Source: Sipunculus nudus
Taxonomy: Eukaryota > Annelida > Sipuncula > Golfingiida > Sipunculidae
Direction: 5' to 3'
Assembly (NCBI GenBank): GCA_026874595.1
Contig: CM049313.1
Span: 36,280,159 to 36,344,158 of the forward strand
Length of the DNA stretch: 64,000 nt
Made by a program: the position numbers and the translations under genes. The notes below the pieces were generated by a model. The model ran no database searches. It saw only the letters and a program-made list of their open reading frames with translations, and was not told the origin of the DNA. Shown piece after piece: positions 13,978 through 26,204 of this stretch; the first letter of the stretch is position 1; each line of letters starts with the position of its first letter.

Positions 13978-14190
13978 CTAATCATGGCACTCTCCATGGC
14001 TCACATTATGGCATTTGGTAGTCTGTAAAGGTGGAGGAAACCAGAGAACCCGGAGAAAACCACCATCCTTGGACGGGCAACTAAACCCACTCTCATAGCC
14101 AAACTCGGGATCGAAACCCGGGTCACCAGTGGGGAGAACCAAATGTTTTACCTCTCGTCTGTCCAGGCCCCCCCAGTAGAGGTTTGCATG
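13978..14190 (-). mobile_element. tRNA-derived SINE, minus strand
   Basis: Read on the minus strand, a pol III B-box-like GGGTTTCGATCCC (14107-14119) is followed downstream by GGTGGTTTTCTCCGGGTTC and TCTGGTTTCCTCCACC (14030-14064). That pyrimidine-rich central motif is shared by many animal SINEs. The element then runs into AATGCCATAATGTGAGCC and stops near 13978. The A-box region around 14150-14170 is weak and GC-rich sequence flanks it, so the 5' end is approximate. Confidence 0.65.
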
Positions 14191-14194
14191 GCAA

Positions 14195-14906
14195 TACAGT
14201 GAAGGTCAGCACTGGTGCAATTTAAAAGATACAAACTATGCAAGTGGACTTATATATGATTTTGAATTTTTCAATAGCCAAAACAGAAAAGTTTCTAAAT
14301 GCACGCAGTTATTTTAACAATTTTATCAATTCTTTTGTCATACAAACATCTATGATTTTTCAATAATCAATAGCTTAACATAAGCAACAATTGATATGAA
14401 CATTGCTTGTAAACCAAAATTAAGGATTGGAGTATATATAAAATAAAGTATATATTAAAAGTAGATCTGAGTCATCAGACTGCATCTACTTTAAAACTTA
14501 AAAGAATACTAGTCAGTGCAATGGTTATGACTAAATTTCCACAACCATGTGTTTTTTTTCTAAACTTTTACTCCTGCTAACAAGAACTCGGGTCTCCTGG
14601 TTACTGATGATCACTTCAAGTTGTTTTGCATGAAACTGAATGATACGGTGCACAGAGACTGTTTTGCTTAATTTTTACTTTGATATTTTTGTACTTCTAG
14701 GAACTTATACTGGGCCTCTGGGGTAATTAGTAGTTGTCACCCAGTGGTTGGGATAAGAATGGCTGTTAAACACAAGTTGTTCCCGATTGCGAATATCAAT
14801 CTCAGCAGTTACAATATTAAAGTGCACACGGATAAGAATTCAGACACATGTACAACCACACCACTGATGAGACACAATTTCACATATAATAAATCCAGCC
14901 AAAATA
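14195..14906. other. AT-rich non-coding DNA
   Basis: Unique sequence with no recognised gene or element up to the start of the 2.6-kb repeat. Confidence 0.4.
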
Positions 14907-16606
14907 TATATGATAAAAAAATATGATATGGAAATGAGGCACATGCTGGTTTTGTGTGGTAATAAATATAAGCTGTATTATGAGTTGATGGTGTTTAGTT
15001 TATGTATGATTTTGATAGTATCTTTGGAGACAGGGAAGAGGATTGATTTCATTAATTTTATTAACAAATGGAGTGCTATTGTCACACAGATTTTGACTTG
15101 GCCATATAACTTATAAGCAGCACATATAATATAAGAGTTTATCTATTTATTAAAATTTAATAACAAATATTGTGCCAAATATAATTTTTATTAAAAATAA
15201 TAAGAGAATAATATGATTTTTTAAAATAAAATATAACTGAAATGATTATTAAAATAATAATAAAGAATATATTCATGAATGCATTCAGGAATGCATTCAT
15301 GAATACATTTTGAAAGTATTTGCACTGGTATTCAAATACTTTCATTTTACCTGAATTCCCATTCTTATGCAAGAAATTTTATAATGGAGTACATATTCAT
15401 ATTCATATTTAAATACATTTGCAAAGTATTTGCACCATGTTTGGTATTTATTCAGTTTTAGCCAAACAATGATGCTAAGAATCCAGATTATACAAAATTC
15501 ACAAATTTAAATAATGATTATAAGTACCTGGTTTTATGGCTTTTATTCATAATAAAAAAATAAATGTAATATATTCACTTTGGACTACTTTCACATCAGT
15601 CTACACACTAGACACAGTAGGAATCTAGATTAATATTATCAACTGCATCTTTGTCTAATTTCATTCATATGATCCCTAATGATTAGTAATGAATAATATG
15701 ATTTATTTTTTTTTATCATTAAAATAGAACTGAAAAATACCATAGGTGACTGCATGGTGTTATTTGGAATACGTGACATTCTATCCATCCATACAAGATT
15801 CTTACATCATCAGTAACTGCAAGTTAATTTCCTGTTACTAATCAACTAACAAATTCCTTTTCTATTAATTTTTCTTTAATTTGTTATTAAAAAAACAATA
15901 AAAAATTAATTTACTGTTTATTGTTATGTTGTTGGTCAAAACTACTAGATGAGTTGGGTTGGACACCTGGATCAACTGTGGCTGGCCATAAGCTGCCTGG
16001 CTGCCCCAGTGTATGCCTCGCCTCAAGCATGCATAATTTGCTGAAAGGTCAACAAGGTCAGCATACTGGTAACTGAAGAGGGGCTGGGGAGAGCCTGGGT
16101 CTGACATGGTCTCAAAAAACATTAATAAAAGCTACAATTTTTGGACAATTTCTTTCAGCTTTTAAACTAAAAAGCTGAAATCCTTATGTGTGCATGATAT
16201 AAAAATTATATCAACAGTGCTCACAGGAAACAAACATGTCATGGTCAAAGTTGGGCAAAAATTAAGGTACTAATTCTATATTTATACTTATAACTTTTTT
16301 TTAAATTTGAAAAATTCAGAACTAATTTTGGGTATTCAATTGAATCTTGATTAAATAATGTTACATCCCTGACAAAAAATCTCTAGCTTCAGCAATCCTC
16401 TTGTTAAGGGAGTTGATATATTTCATGATTTTTTACAAAGTGCATTATGTTTGGGCCCATAACTTAAAACAATTATGCAATACTGACATCATTTCTGGCA
16501 TGTGCATAGTGAATGAATAGAAAAATACGTATATCATATATGATTAAAGTCAGATCAGTGGTTTTGATATTAAGCAGTCTTGAAGTTTAACAATGGGTTT
16601 TAATGT

Positions 16607-18242
16607 AACAAGTGACCTGTGGGTCATGACGCTCAGCCGACTGACATATTGATAATATGTCCTTGCACGGACAACCAATTAAGATAGGTGGCATCATTGT
16701 TCATGCATATCAGCTTAAGTTCATCAAGACCCATAAGCACAACAAATCTGATGAAAATCCAACCGGCCTTTCATGAGGAATCTGGCAATTTGTGTGTATT
16801 TTGCATTATTTCTGGGGTGCTCAAACATACCCCAAAACTCTGAGAATATAGGTCACTGTGACCCAATTTCAGGTTTCTGGGGAGAACTTTGGAGGAACTC
16901 TAAGGATGTCAAGTTAGAAGATTCTGGGCCCCATGGTTATGATTTGTGCCCTACTTTGGTATCAAATTTTCAAATATTCTGGGGGGGGGGGGGGGGAGGA
17001 GTACTTCTGAGCCTCATAGCTCGGACAATATGGGTGACAGAGACCTAATTTCAGGTCCAAGGAAACTTTCCATGGGCCTCCCAGCATGTCAAGAAAGAAG
17101 ATTCTAGATCTAGTCATTACGATTTGTGCACTATTATCAGATGACGGCATCTTTTAAGGTCTCAAAAACAGAGGGAAAAAAATGTAAAAAATAATAAAAT
17201 ACAGGTGGCGCCACCAGTCGGCAAAATCTGATGTGACACCCCATGATCAATATCCATGCAAAGAATCATGGTGACCAATGCATTAGTAATTCAGATACTT
17301 GAGGTTTTGTATCAAATTTTTCATTATTCTGGGGGGTACTATGAAGCCCCATAGCTTGAAGAATATTGGTAACAGAGTCCTAATTCTAAGTTTTCAAGGA
17401 GACTTTTTATGGACCTATATGGATGTAAAGTAAGAAGATTCCAAGTCCAGCAGTTATGATTTTTGCCTTGTTAACAGATGACGGCATCTTTTAAGGTCTC
17501 CAAAAAGAGAAAAAAAAATCTTAAAAAAAATAAAAAAAAAATACAGGTAGCGCCACCAGTCTGCAGAAACTGATGAAAAACTCCATGATTAATATCCATG
17601 CAAAGAATCATAGTGATCAATGCTTTAGTTGTCAGATACTTGAACTTTTGTATCAAATTTTTCATTATTCTGGGGGGTACTTCAGGGCCCCATAGCTGGA
17701 AGAATATGGGTAACAGGGACCTAACTCTAGGTTTTCACGGAGACTTTTCATGGACCTATCTGGATGTACAGTAAGAAGATTTCAGGTCCAGCAGTTATGA
17801 TTTGTGCCTTGTTAACAGATGACGGGATCTTTTGAGGTCTCAAAAAAGAGAAAAAAAAATCGTAAAAAATAGAAAAATACAGGTGGTGCCACCAGTCTGC
17901 AGAAACTGATGAAAAACTCCATGATCAATATCCATGCAAAGAATTATGGTGATCAATGCCTTAGTTGTTTAGATATTTGAGCTTTTGTATCAAATTTTTC
18001 AGTATTCTGGGGGGGGGGGGGGAATACTTTGGAGCCCAATAGCTTGAAGAATATGGGTAACATTTCAGGTTTCCAAAGAGTTTTCATGGACCTCTCTGGA
18101 TGTAAAATTAGAAGATTCCAGGTCCAGTGGTTATGATTTGTGCCTTGTTAACGGACAGATGGACGGATTGCTGGATGGCCGGACAGATGACGGACTAAGA
18201 GTGATCGCTATAACTCAGATGACTTACAGTCAGCTGAGCTAA
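16607..18242. mobile_element. non-autonomous element nested in copy 1 of the 2.6-kb repeat
   Basis: The sequence is absent from the equivalent site in copy 2 (near 32071), which defines both edges. It begins AACAAGTGACCTGTGGGTCA and ends GACTTACAGTCAGCTGAGCT. The subterminal GCTCAGCYGACT at the left is the inverse of AGTCAGCTGAGC at the right, a short inverted repeat. The interior is a tandem array of about four ~340-base units. It has no coding capacity. The same left end occurs at 33788 and 30409, and the same right end at 19150, 33027, 35075 and 35434, so this is a family with shared termini. No unambiguous target duplication is visible. Confidence 0.8.
16860..18160. repeat. ~340-bp tandem units inside the nested element
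   Basis: The anchor CCACCAGTCKGCARAAWCTG recurs at about 17213, 17553 and 17890, giving steps of about 340 and 337 bases. Each unit carries ATCAATATCCATGCAAAGAA, CTGGGGGGTACT, AAGAATATGGGTAACA and AAGATTCCAGGTCCAG in that order. Each also contains a short poly-G tract. It is six bases in two units but expanded to G16 at 16981-16996 and G14 at 18009-18022. Confidence 0.9.
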
Positions 18243-19150
18243 AAATGAAGTTTTTCATTAATATCTCCAAGGAATTAAGCCCTAATGACCAAATTCTTGG
18301 CATGGTAGGGGATTTTGGAGACATCTAACTGTATGCCAAATTTTAGGAACTAAGAGCTGAAGCTGGGGAGCTGAGTTCTAGCAAACTGCATAACACTAGC
18401 TTGATGTTAATATGTGATATGGTGCTTGAAAACTTGAATTGAATCTACAGTTTTCGATCAACTGGTTTCAAATTTTTGATGTTAACAGTTGAAATGCTTA
18501 CAAAAACATGCTGTGAAAATTAAATCCACAGCAGTTACAGGAAAAAAAAGTGCCATGCTCAAAGTTAGGCAGAATTTAAGGTACCAATTTTTATTTTTTG
18601 CTAATATTTTAAAAATTTTAAAAATTAAATTAGATTTTGATCTAATTTTGGGTATACAATTTAATTTTGATTAATTAAAGCTATATTACTGGAAAAAAAG
18701 TCTTTAGCTTTAACATGTTTTGTGTTAAGTGATCAAATATTTTTTCTGATTTTTTCTGCATTATGTTTGGGCCCATAACTTTTTTAAATTATATAATACA
18801 GACCTAATTTCTAGCATGTACATAGGAACTACATAGAGAAATATTTATGGTAAATATGAGGAAAAACAGATGAGTGGTTTTGATATTAGGCAGTCCTGAA
18901 GTGTAAAAATAGGTTTTAAAAAAAATTGAAAGTTTTTCCTTATTTTGTCCAAGGAACGAAGTCGCAAAGACCCAGTTTTCCGCCTGGTAGGAGATCTTGG
19001 GGACATCTAACATTATGCCAAATTTTGGATTCCTAGGTCTCACGGTTCAAAACATGCCACATCTACGGCCGGATGGACGGACGGACGGCTGGACAGCCAG
19101 AACAATGGACCATGACTATAGCTCAGATGACTTATAGTCAGCTTAGCTAA

Positions 19151-22100
19151 AAATGGTTGCCCTAAACTGACCAACAATTTGAATTTATTGGTAACATTTG
19201 CAAGTATGAATTTTCCAACCTTATGCAGACCTGTGCATCATCTAACTAATATTCAGGCCTAGACAATTATTGGTGAACAGAATTTTCTCAAGTTTTCTTC
19301 CATGAATTAAATTACAGTAAACATTTCCTAATCACAAAAACCTAAATTATTTCCAAACCTTTGAAATTGATGATGGCATAGCAAGATTAATGATCAGAGA
19401 GTTTTGCACCAACCAGTTGATCATAGATTATAATCTATCATCTGCCTATCCCTATAAATTACACCAATTTTTCTTTGGCTACAGTTCTTCAGACAATGGT
19501 TAATTTTTCTATTGTTCTAAATTAAATATTTTGAATATTTCAGTTATTTAAAATACACCAATTAAATTATAATCTCTATGACTACGGGTATTGCTACTAC
19601 TGCTAGTAATAGCTTGAAATCTGAGTATTATGTATGATAATATATTATAATTCTCCAAAACTAACTCCTGAAAAAAACTCTCCACACAATTGTTCATTAA
19701 ACAAATATTCCTGGATTAATGACTTATCTGCCTGTAGAGTGCACCAACTAATATCTAGCTCTCACTTATGATTATGTCTAGTGGAAATATATACAGCAAC
19801 AGCAAAGCATGCTGTAATACTGGCTTGGCTGTTGCTGACAGGCCCTGTGCCAGGCACTGTTGTGTGACTGTCAGTTGAAAAATGACATCTTCAAAATCCA
19901 TGGAAATCTTCCTAAAAAACATGCATGGGAAAAATGATCATTTGTGCTGTGGTCTGTGCAAATTGGCTCAAGAGGAAAATCAAAATTTACTTGCTGATGA
20001 TATTCCCATTATCTTTTTAATGTGGGTTATAGGTTTAATGATGAAATGAAAAAAATGCAAGATTTTTTTCCGAGCTGCAACAGTAAGCAAACCCCCCTGA
20101 AAGTTGTGCCTTCCTGTCAACAGTTTTAGCATTCTTTTTTATGACATAATGTTCAGAAAAGGAGTCATAATATGAAAATAAAATGCCTATTTCTTGAGCT
20201 GACACAGTTTTACAAATTTCCTTAAAGTTGTGTCTACTGGTAACCATTTTACATTTTTTTATGTAATAAATGGCCCAGAAAAGAATATGTAATATGAATA
20301 TGAAGTAATATGAAATATGAAAATGAAGTACATAAAAATATTTTCATTCAAACTTTCATCTGAACTTTCAAGTGATCGTTAATCATTGATAAGATGTCAA
20401 TAAGGATTTTTAAAAATCAAAATATTTATTATGAATTTAATTTTGATGCTAACTATTTATTTAAATATATTTTATTATTAATAAATATTTTTTTTGTTTG
20501 TGCCAAATAATATTTTAATTTAGAAAGTGGAACAGAGAAACTCTTATCTGTGAAATGAACAAACACTAGCGCCATCTTGTGGTTACTTGCTCTCACCAAA
20601 ATGTCACGAGTTTCCATCATAGATATTCATTTCAATCACCCATATTATACAGTTATGAATTTTAGGCATTCAATATTTTCAGATTAATTTCCTTGAGCCC
20701 TGACAATACTCAATGATCAAACATTAAACCTCCTTCCCATTTTTTCATGCTCAAGAAGACAAAACTTGCCCCAAATTTTATGAACTTTATGGAATCTTCA
20801 GGCAAAGGATCCAACATATATAAATTCATGTCTAAAACATTGTTAAATTTAAAATTTCATGTTGTTAATGGTATATGAGCATGCCCGATTTTGGTATATA
20901 ATTAAAAATACTACATGTATAATAATTTTTATCAGGGGTAGGGGTAGATGGTGGGGGTGGAGGGTGGTAATACCTGTCATGGGTATAAAGTGACAAACTG
21001 AGGAGTGGCCCAGTTCTGGAGAGAGAAGTAAAGGAATTAATGGAAATTTTATTAATTTGTATGTCATTTTATTGGTTGAGAAAGTTATTTTTTTTTATCT
21101 GGTGTTAGTGAAAAAATAAATTCTCACTGTTATCTTCCAGTTAAAATGGAATTACTCAGTACCATTGTCATGTAAACCTAAAATCAACATATTTTTTCCC
21201 CAATTATTTTAATACAGTAGTCAGAAATGGACAACCCCTTTACTCTTTCAATATTTCTGATCTGCTACCCTATATATATGTCATAACTTTAGATGACCCA
21301 CATGCAAGCATGATACAGATAAAGTGGAAACATTGTCCTGTACTTGTATTAAAATAAAATCTATAGTATATCAATTTTTACAGCTTACAATTTAAAAACT
21401 GGTATGAATAATAGTAAATTGTACATAAATAAAACTACCGAGGGCCTTGTCTTTCACAGTTTAATGAGCAACGCTAATACAAAGAGTGAACGCACATACT
21501 TTAAAAGTCAATTCATGCTTCATGTATTGATATGAGAAGGGATTTGTCATGCTTTTGCTGTAAGTAATCATTCCTCACTGCAGCTCTTGACCATTTAATC
21601 AGAAATTACAGCCCGCCATAGTGAAGCAGAGAGCAATTAATTATTAAAAAAACAGATATAAACAAAACTGGTGTTGACCTGGTGTTGTGATTATACTGTA
21701 CACAGCAAGTATAATTTGTAAGTACAACCCTCCTGTATTGTCTCCTCATTTTATAAGAACATGTATAGGCCCACAGTGTGCAGATGTCCCCATCCTATAA
21801 ATGTATATGGGTGACACATTGATAAGATATGTCACTGCATGCTTCTCAGATTCAGTTAGGTTTTGGAAAAAACTGATTAAAACATGAAAAAAATAAAAAA
21901 TTAATGACAATCAAACTTGACATAATGGCCAATATCTGGTGGTATGTTGTGACATCACTGTCAATATCAGAATCTCTTTTGGGGCTGGAGTCACAGTCCA
22001 ACAGGTAAATGACAAAAATGCATCCTAAACCACTTTTTTCTAAATAATGCCAGTGAAATAATCTAAAACCTGTTGCGTAACTTCAGCCGGAATGTGAATA

Positions 22101-22529
22101 ATTATTTTTTAAGTGAACTGATAGAAATAACGAAACTTACATTTTACCATACCATCATATTTATTAAATGAAGTCAAACCTATATTTCTGAGATATACAC
22201 ACTGAAATGGCAGGTAAAATTGTTTATTTATCCTGATTATATTGACCATAAATGTAAAACTTGGAATGTAAAAATTTTTTTTTTCAGTCACTGATATGTG
22301 TCATGTGACTAATGATAATATATTCACTTCAATAGAGGTATTCATACTTTTTTCTCATATTATAATGAGCATGCAAATATCCATTAATTGAGGTCAAAGT
22401 ATCATTTTAAAATACATTTTTCCGAATATTGGGCATATATCAGGGAACTTGATGTCTACAATGTATATTTTAAATCACTGAGATGGTAAAGATGATAAAA
22501 TATTCTCTACAACAGGGAGTAATTTACGG
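19151..22529. other. AT-rich non-coding DNA
   Basis: Unique AT-rich sequence. No exon, RNA or transposon recognised apart from the CTCF-like site at 20568. Open frames are short, with no motif. Confidence 0.45.
20568..20582 (-). promoter_or_regulatory. CTCF-like binding motif
   Basis: AGCGCCATCTTGTGG matches the reverse complement of the CTCF core (CCASYAGRKGGCRS) at all but one core position. CTCF is conserved in bilaterians. A single match in 64 kb could also be chance or a transposon remnant, since a weaker relative (GCTGCCATCTTGTGA) lies near 45530. Confidence 0.3.
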
Positions 22530-22960
22530 CTAATATCACATGGTGGAGCAAAGTTGAAGTTGGGGCGGACTGGTTGCAGTGCTGGCGGGGTGCACCTTAC
22601 TAAAATGGTGGACCACACGGGCTAATTGGTGGTGGCCACCAGGACGACCCCTGGTGATTGGACGACTTCTCAGCTTTCACTAATGGAGGCTGCTGAAGCC
22701 GTTGCTGGTCTTATGCAGTAACTGACAGGAACCTGTCTCAGCCAGCCGGGCTCATTACGCATGAGGCAAGTAATGGCTGTGAGGGGGCTGGGGCGTGACA
22801 TGCCTCCCTGTCAGGTTCCTGTCTGATTGCACCCCATCCTGAGGCCAAAACACTAATTACGGCCAGAGATCCGGAAACAAGCTCTTATCTGATCAATGGG
22901 ACGCCATTAAGGAAATCCGAAGTTTGAAGTTTTTATCAGTGCAACTTGGAAAATCTACAC
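22530..22960. promoter_or_regulatory. GC-rich unique block, candidate non-coding element
   Basis: Among the most GC-rich unique blocks of the window, with sharp edges to AT-rich DNA. It contains two copies of CTGTCAGGTTCCTGTC-like sequence in opposite orientation (ACTGACAGGAACCTGTC at about 22721 and CTGTCAGGTTCCTGTC at about 22808), an imperfect inverted repeat spanning about 100 bases. CACTAATTACGGCC is a homeodomain-type core. No open frame fits an exon. Proposed as a regulatory element; unproven. Confidence 0.3.
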
Positions 22961-23990
22961 TACATGTCCTATCAAAACAAGCGTGATTTACTCGACCACC
23001 TTCTCAAACTCAAAACCCTTATGGCCTGGCATGGTGAACCTAATTTTCGTGGCTTTATTTTATTTTACCACTACTAACAGGCAATATTTGGTATTTTTCA
23101 TTGTGTGAGGTTTATACAGGCCCATAAAGACAGAAGCCACGCAGGCAGCATGAAAGTGTCAGTCTATGAGGACAGGCTGAATAAGAAAACTATCATTAAA
23201 ACCATTATTCTATAAAAAAGGGAAAACAGAATTTCAATTGGATGGTTCTTTATCACATTAACTATACTCTTACAGGATTGGGAGCTTTAAAGTCCTGTAA
23301 AAATATGATTTAAATGCTTGTGAGTCATGAAGAGTAACCTTTTTAAGTGTATTCTGATTAAGTTCAATTTCATTTAGATGAGTGTCACGTAAGACTTGAC
23401 TCGGACAATTTTTAGATCCTATGCCAATTACTCTGACAAAATCCAGTATCAGACAAGAACACTTTGGACATGTATAATTACTGGAAAAAGTGATCTCTGA
23501 TCTCTGAGTGAAGCATCATAGTGTTGAGTGTCACACCCCTGTCAGCCCCATACAGAACTGTCTTACTATGGATAACCTTCAAATGTACTATACAAATCTT
23601 TCAAACTGAAAAAAGGGCAGGTATGGCACTGTAACCACTGTTGTAAGACAACCTGATAACATCATGATTAATGACAATTCATTAAGTCTCACAACCTTGT
23701 GAAATCATGCGAGCACAATATTCTAGTATATAAATATTCCTTCACTCTCTCTGCTACCACTGGATATCTCATTTGTGTTTTTACACAGTTGACCCCCTTC
23801 CAGGATGAGCACCTGCAGGCTTAATGGAAAGACTGTCCCCCTTAGTGGTGTTTAACTCACAAACGAGTGCGTCTTTCAGGGGTTCCTTATAGTGTCACAC
23901 ACCCAGGACCTGCAGGTGCAGCACTTACAGCCTGGTTGACAATAGGGTTTCTGCCCTGTAATGAAGACCCAAACCAGAATAGAATTCTGC
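22961..23990. other. non-coding unique DNA
   Basis: No gene or repeat recognised. Confidence 0.4.
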
Positions 23991-24014
23991 AGATATACAT
24001 AATATCTATACCCT

Positions 24015-24920
24015 AAAAACAGAGTGGTTAAACATTTAACCAATTTGATTGGTTGAGATAATATTGGCAAATTTAACCAACACACTGGTTATTTCAACCA
24101 ACTCATTGGTCAAGCACTTACCAACCCGATTGGTCATTTTGACCAATTTTTATTGGTTGACAGATAAAACAACAGATTGGTTGACTATATTTAACCAGTT
24201 TAAATGGCTGAGTTAATACTGGTAGATTTTAATTACCAACATATTGGTTATTTCTACTTGCATTGTTTGGTCAAGCACTAACCATACCTACTTGTCAATT
24301 TAACACTATACACAAATGTGTCCCTGATGAGTTGCCAGTGAAGCAAGCTTTATTGGGTGAGCAGCAAATTTCTCATGACTTGTATGCGAGTGGTTACAGG
24401 TTCGATTCCAAGACCAGGCAAGATTTGTGGATCCCCATTAAAACACCACCTGAGCAACCAGTATCGGGAGCAAGGCTTCCAACCATGAATAAAACAACTC
24501 ATGTATAATATAAATGTAGCAGTATACACAAATAAACATGTCCACTCGCCTGACAAACTGGAATTGGTTGATATGAGCAATTTCCTACCTGATTAAACCA
24601 ATTTGCTTTGCTTGACCTCAACCAATTATAAAAGTATTTTAGTTAAAGTTGACCATTTTATTTAGTCAGAAAAACTGCAATTACCAACAATTTTGTTTAC
24701 TCCAACTAAAATATGGGTTGATATGACTAGTGTCTGTTGGATGAATTTAACCAAAACAAATTGGCTGTTTCAACCAATTTATTGTTTGGACACATTTCAA
24801 CCAAGCACTTTTTCAACCTGGCCAAAATTTTAGTTATTTTAACCAATTTATTTTTAGAGCATACTTTAGCAAGCATTAGATTTTATTGCACCAAATTTCT
24901 ATTGCAATATAATCATATTT
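24015..24920. repeat. degenerate repeat rich in ACCAAT / ATTGGT
   Basis: Dense alternating AACCAAT and ATTGGTT strings on the same strand make many small inverted pairs (for example AACCAATTTGATTGGTTG at 24039). A longer motif, TTGGTCAAGCACTWACCA, recurs at about 24108 and 24267, which suggests a ~160-base unit built from ~25-30-base subunits. The array is interrupted by unrelated sequence at about 24290-24545. Confidence 0.75.
24290..24545 (+). mobile_element. SINE-like insertion with pol III B box
   Basis: Unrelated to the surrounding ACCAAT repeat. GGTTACAGGTTCGATTCCAA at 24393-24412 contains a perfect B-box core (GGTTCGATTCC, 24399-24409). A convincing A box is not visible. Short similar strings TATACACAAAT near both edges may be flanking duplications. 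It is either a tRNA-derived SINE fragment or a decayed tRNA-like sequence. Confidence 0.4.
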
Positions 24921-25361
24921 AATGGAAATATAAAAGATTTCAACTAATGTATTACATTATATTGCACCTATATAAGAATTATGTACAAACAACCAACTGG
25001 GGATGATTGCATATTATGCCAGATTTTGCATGAACGCAATGTGCGAGATCTGGCATAACCAGATATGCAAGATCTCACAACCTGAGTACACAAGATCTTG
25101 CTTAGCTCATTTACATAATTCATTCTATTTCTTGCATAAATCCTGCATTCTGACCAGTTCTTGCTTAATTTTCATATTTTCTTAAATAAATAATTATTAC
25201 ATAAATAGTATAACAACATGCACAATCTGCCATAATTTTCTTCAAATTTCTTGTATAAATCTTGCAAGACTTTGTAAGGTGATAAACTTGTTTTCCTCCA
25301 GTTATCAAGGTATCTGACCTTTATCACATCTCCATTGTGTGAGGTTTTGTTGTTATTTCAG
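24921..25361. other. AT-rich non-coding DNA
   Basis: Contains a small degenerate repeat of GCAAGATCTYRCA/AACCTGA type around 25030-25110 and 25250. No gene recognised. Confidence 0.4.
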
Positions 25362-25457
25362 AGCAATTCTACAACCTGTGATCTGCTTAGCAGTGATCAG
25401 CCTAGCATTAGAGAGGCCTGTAACATCTCAGAGAAGCCCTGTGTTAAATCTGGTGAT
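25362..25457 (+). other. possible unassigned exon, 96 nt
   Basis: A good acceptor (TTGTTGTTATTTCAG) precedes an open frame of 32 codons that ends at a fair donor (GGTGAT|GTAAGA), phase 0 at both sides. The product SNSTTCDLLSSDQPSIREAC.. has three cysteines and no recognised domain. Such combinations arise by chance in 64 kb and no partner exon was found, so this is only a candidate. Confidence 0.18.
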
Positions 25458-25489
25458 GTAAGAAAATCAGCAGTGACACTTGTATGTGT

Positions 25490-25960
25490 AGCTGGAACCA
25501 GACTGCCCGGGTGCAGAGGGTAAAGCTCTTTGTCACATTCATGACCTGACTAATACGAGACGGAAATTACCGGCTGACCCCAGTGACCTTGGGAGAGAGC
25601 TGATACGGCTGTCCTAATTAACATGGGGTGAGTAGGGTTCTCCCATAATGCTCTGAGACTGCCGATAATAAGGGCTGTCCAGGCTTGGCAATGAAGAGAC
25701 TATAACAGGGTATGCAAGCATAATTAACTGGATTTGGGCGATGCTAACGAAAGGGGGCATCCCTTTTCGACCAGCATGATTGCTTTTACCAATTGTGATC
25801 CCAAATGACCTTGGAGTTGATCGGATGAGCCTGTATTGTCCACTGTCATGTCCACTTTCACTCTGTCCTGCTCGGCCTGGTTATTTTAAGCAGTCACATC
25901 TGATAATAACAAGCCTCACTGACAAGGTCATCCAGTACATGACCACTGAACTGTCTTAAT
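25490..25960. promoter_or_regulatory. GC-balanced unique block, candidate non-coding element
   Basis: A non-repetitive block with CTAATTAACATGG and GCATAATTAACTGG homeodomain-like cores and GTGACCTTGGGAGAG and AATGACCTTGGAG nuclear-receptor-like half sites. There is no exon-like frame. Regulatory role inferred from composition and motif content only. Confidence 0.3.
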
Positions 25961-26204
25961 TAGATATATTACTTAATGTTTGAACTGCAAAAAAAATTGT
26001 ACAGTTGTAAAAATATGTTACAGCATATATTGTCTGTGAAATATTTCAACCTCCTTCATAAAAACATTCTTTTTATAAACAATATAGGGTGTCTGATATC
26101 TGTAAAACCATGGCCTAAGCTTGGGTCTTGATATTGGTTCTCCTTCATAAACAAAAGCTCAAACTGCGTCATACACAAAACTGCGATTCTTACATGGAAC
26201 CCAA

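Larger units (their letters stand above)
14907..19150. mobile_element. 2.6-kb dispersed repeat, copy 1, split by a nested element
   Basis: Colinear with 30443-33027. It runs from ATATATGATAAAAAAATATGAT to the terminal CAGCTTAGCTAAA, with long stretches nearly identical (for example TTTGGAGACAGGGAAGAGG and AGCAATCCTCTTGTTAAGGG occur in both). Removing 16607-18242 leaves about 2.6 kb, matching the other copy. It has no long open frame; the frames at 15157-15372 and 15865-16122 are not conserved as coding in copy 2. The 3' end has degenerate GACG units, then the hairpin TAGCTCAG-N-TGACT..AGTCA. Copy 1 lacks the AACAAG head seen at 30409, so it is 5'-truncated or rearranged. Confidence 0.85.

Noticed and set aside
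15865-16122. 85-codon frame in the 2.6-kb repeat
   Set aside because: The second copy of the repeat has indels here that destroy the frame, so it is not a conserved transposon protein.
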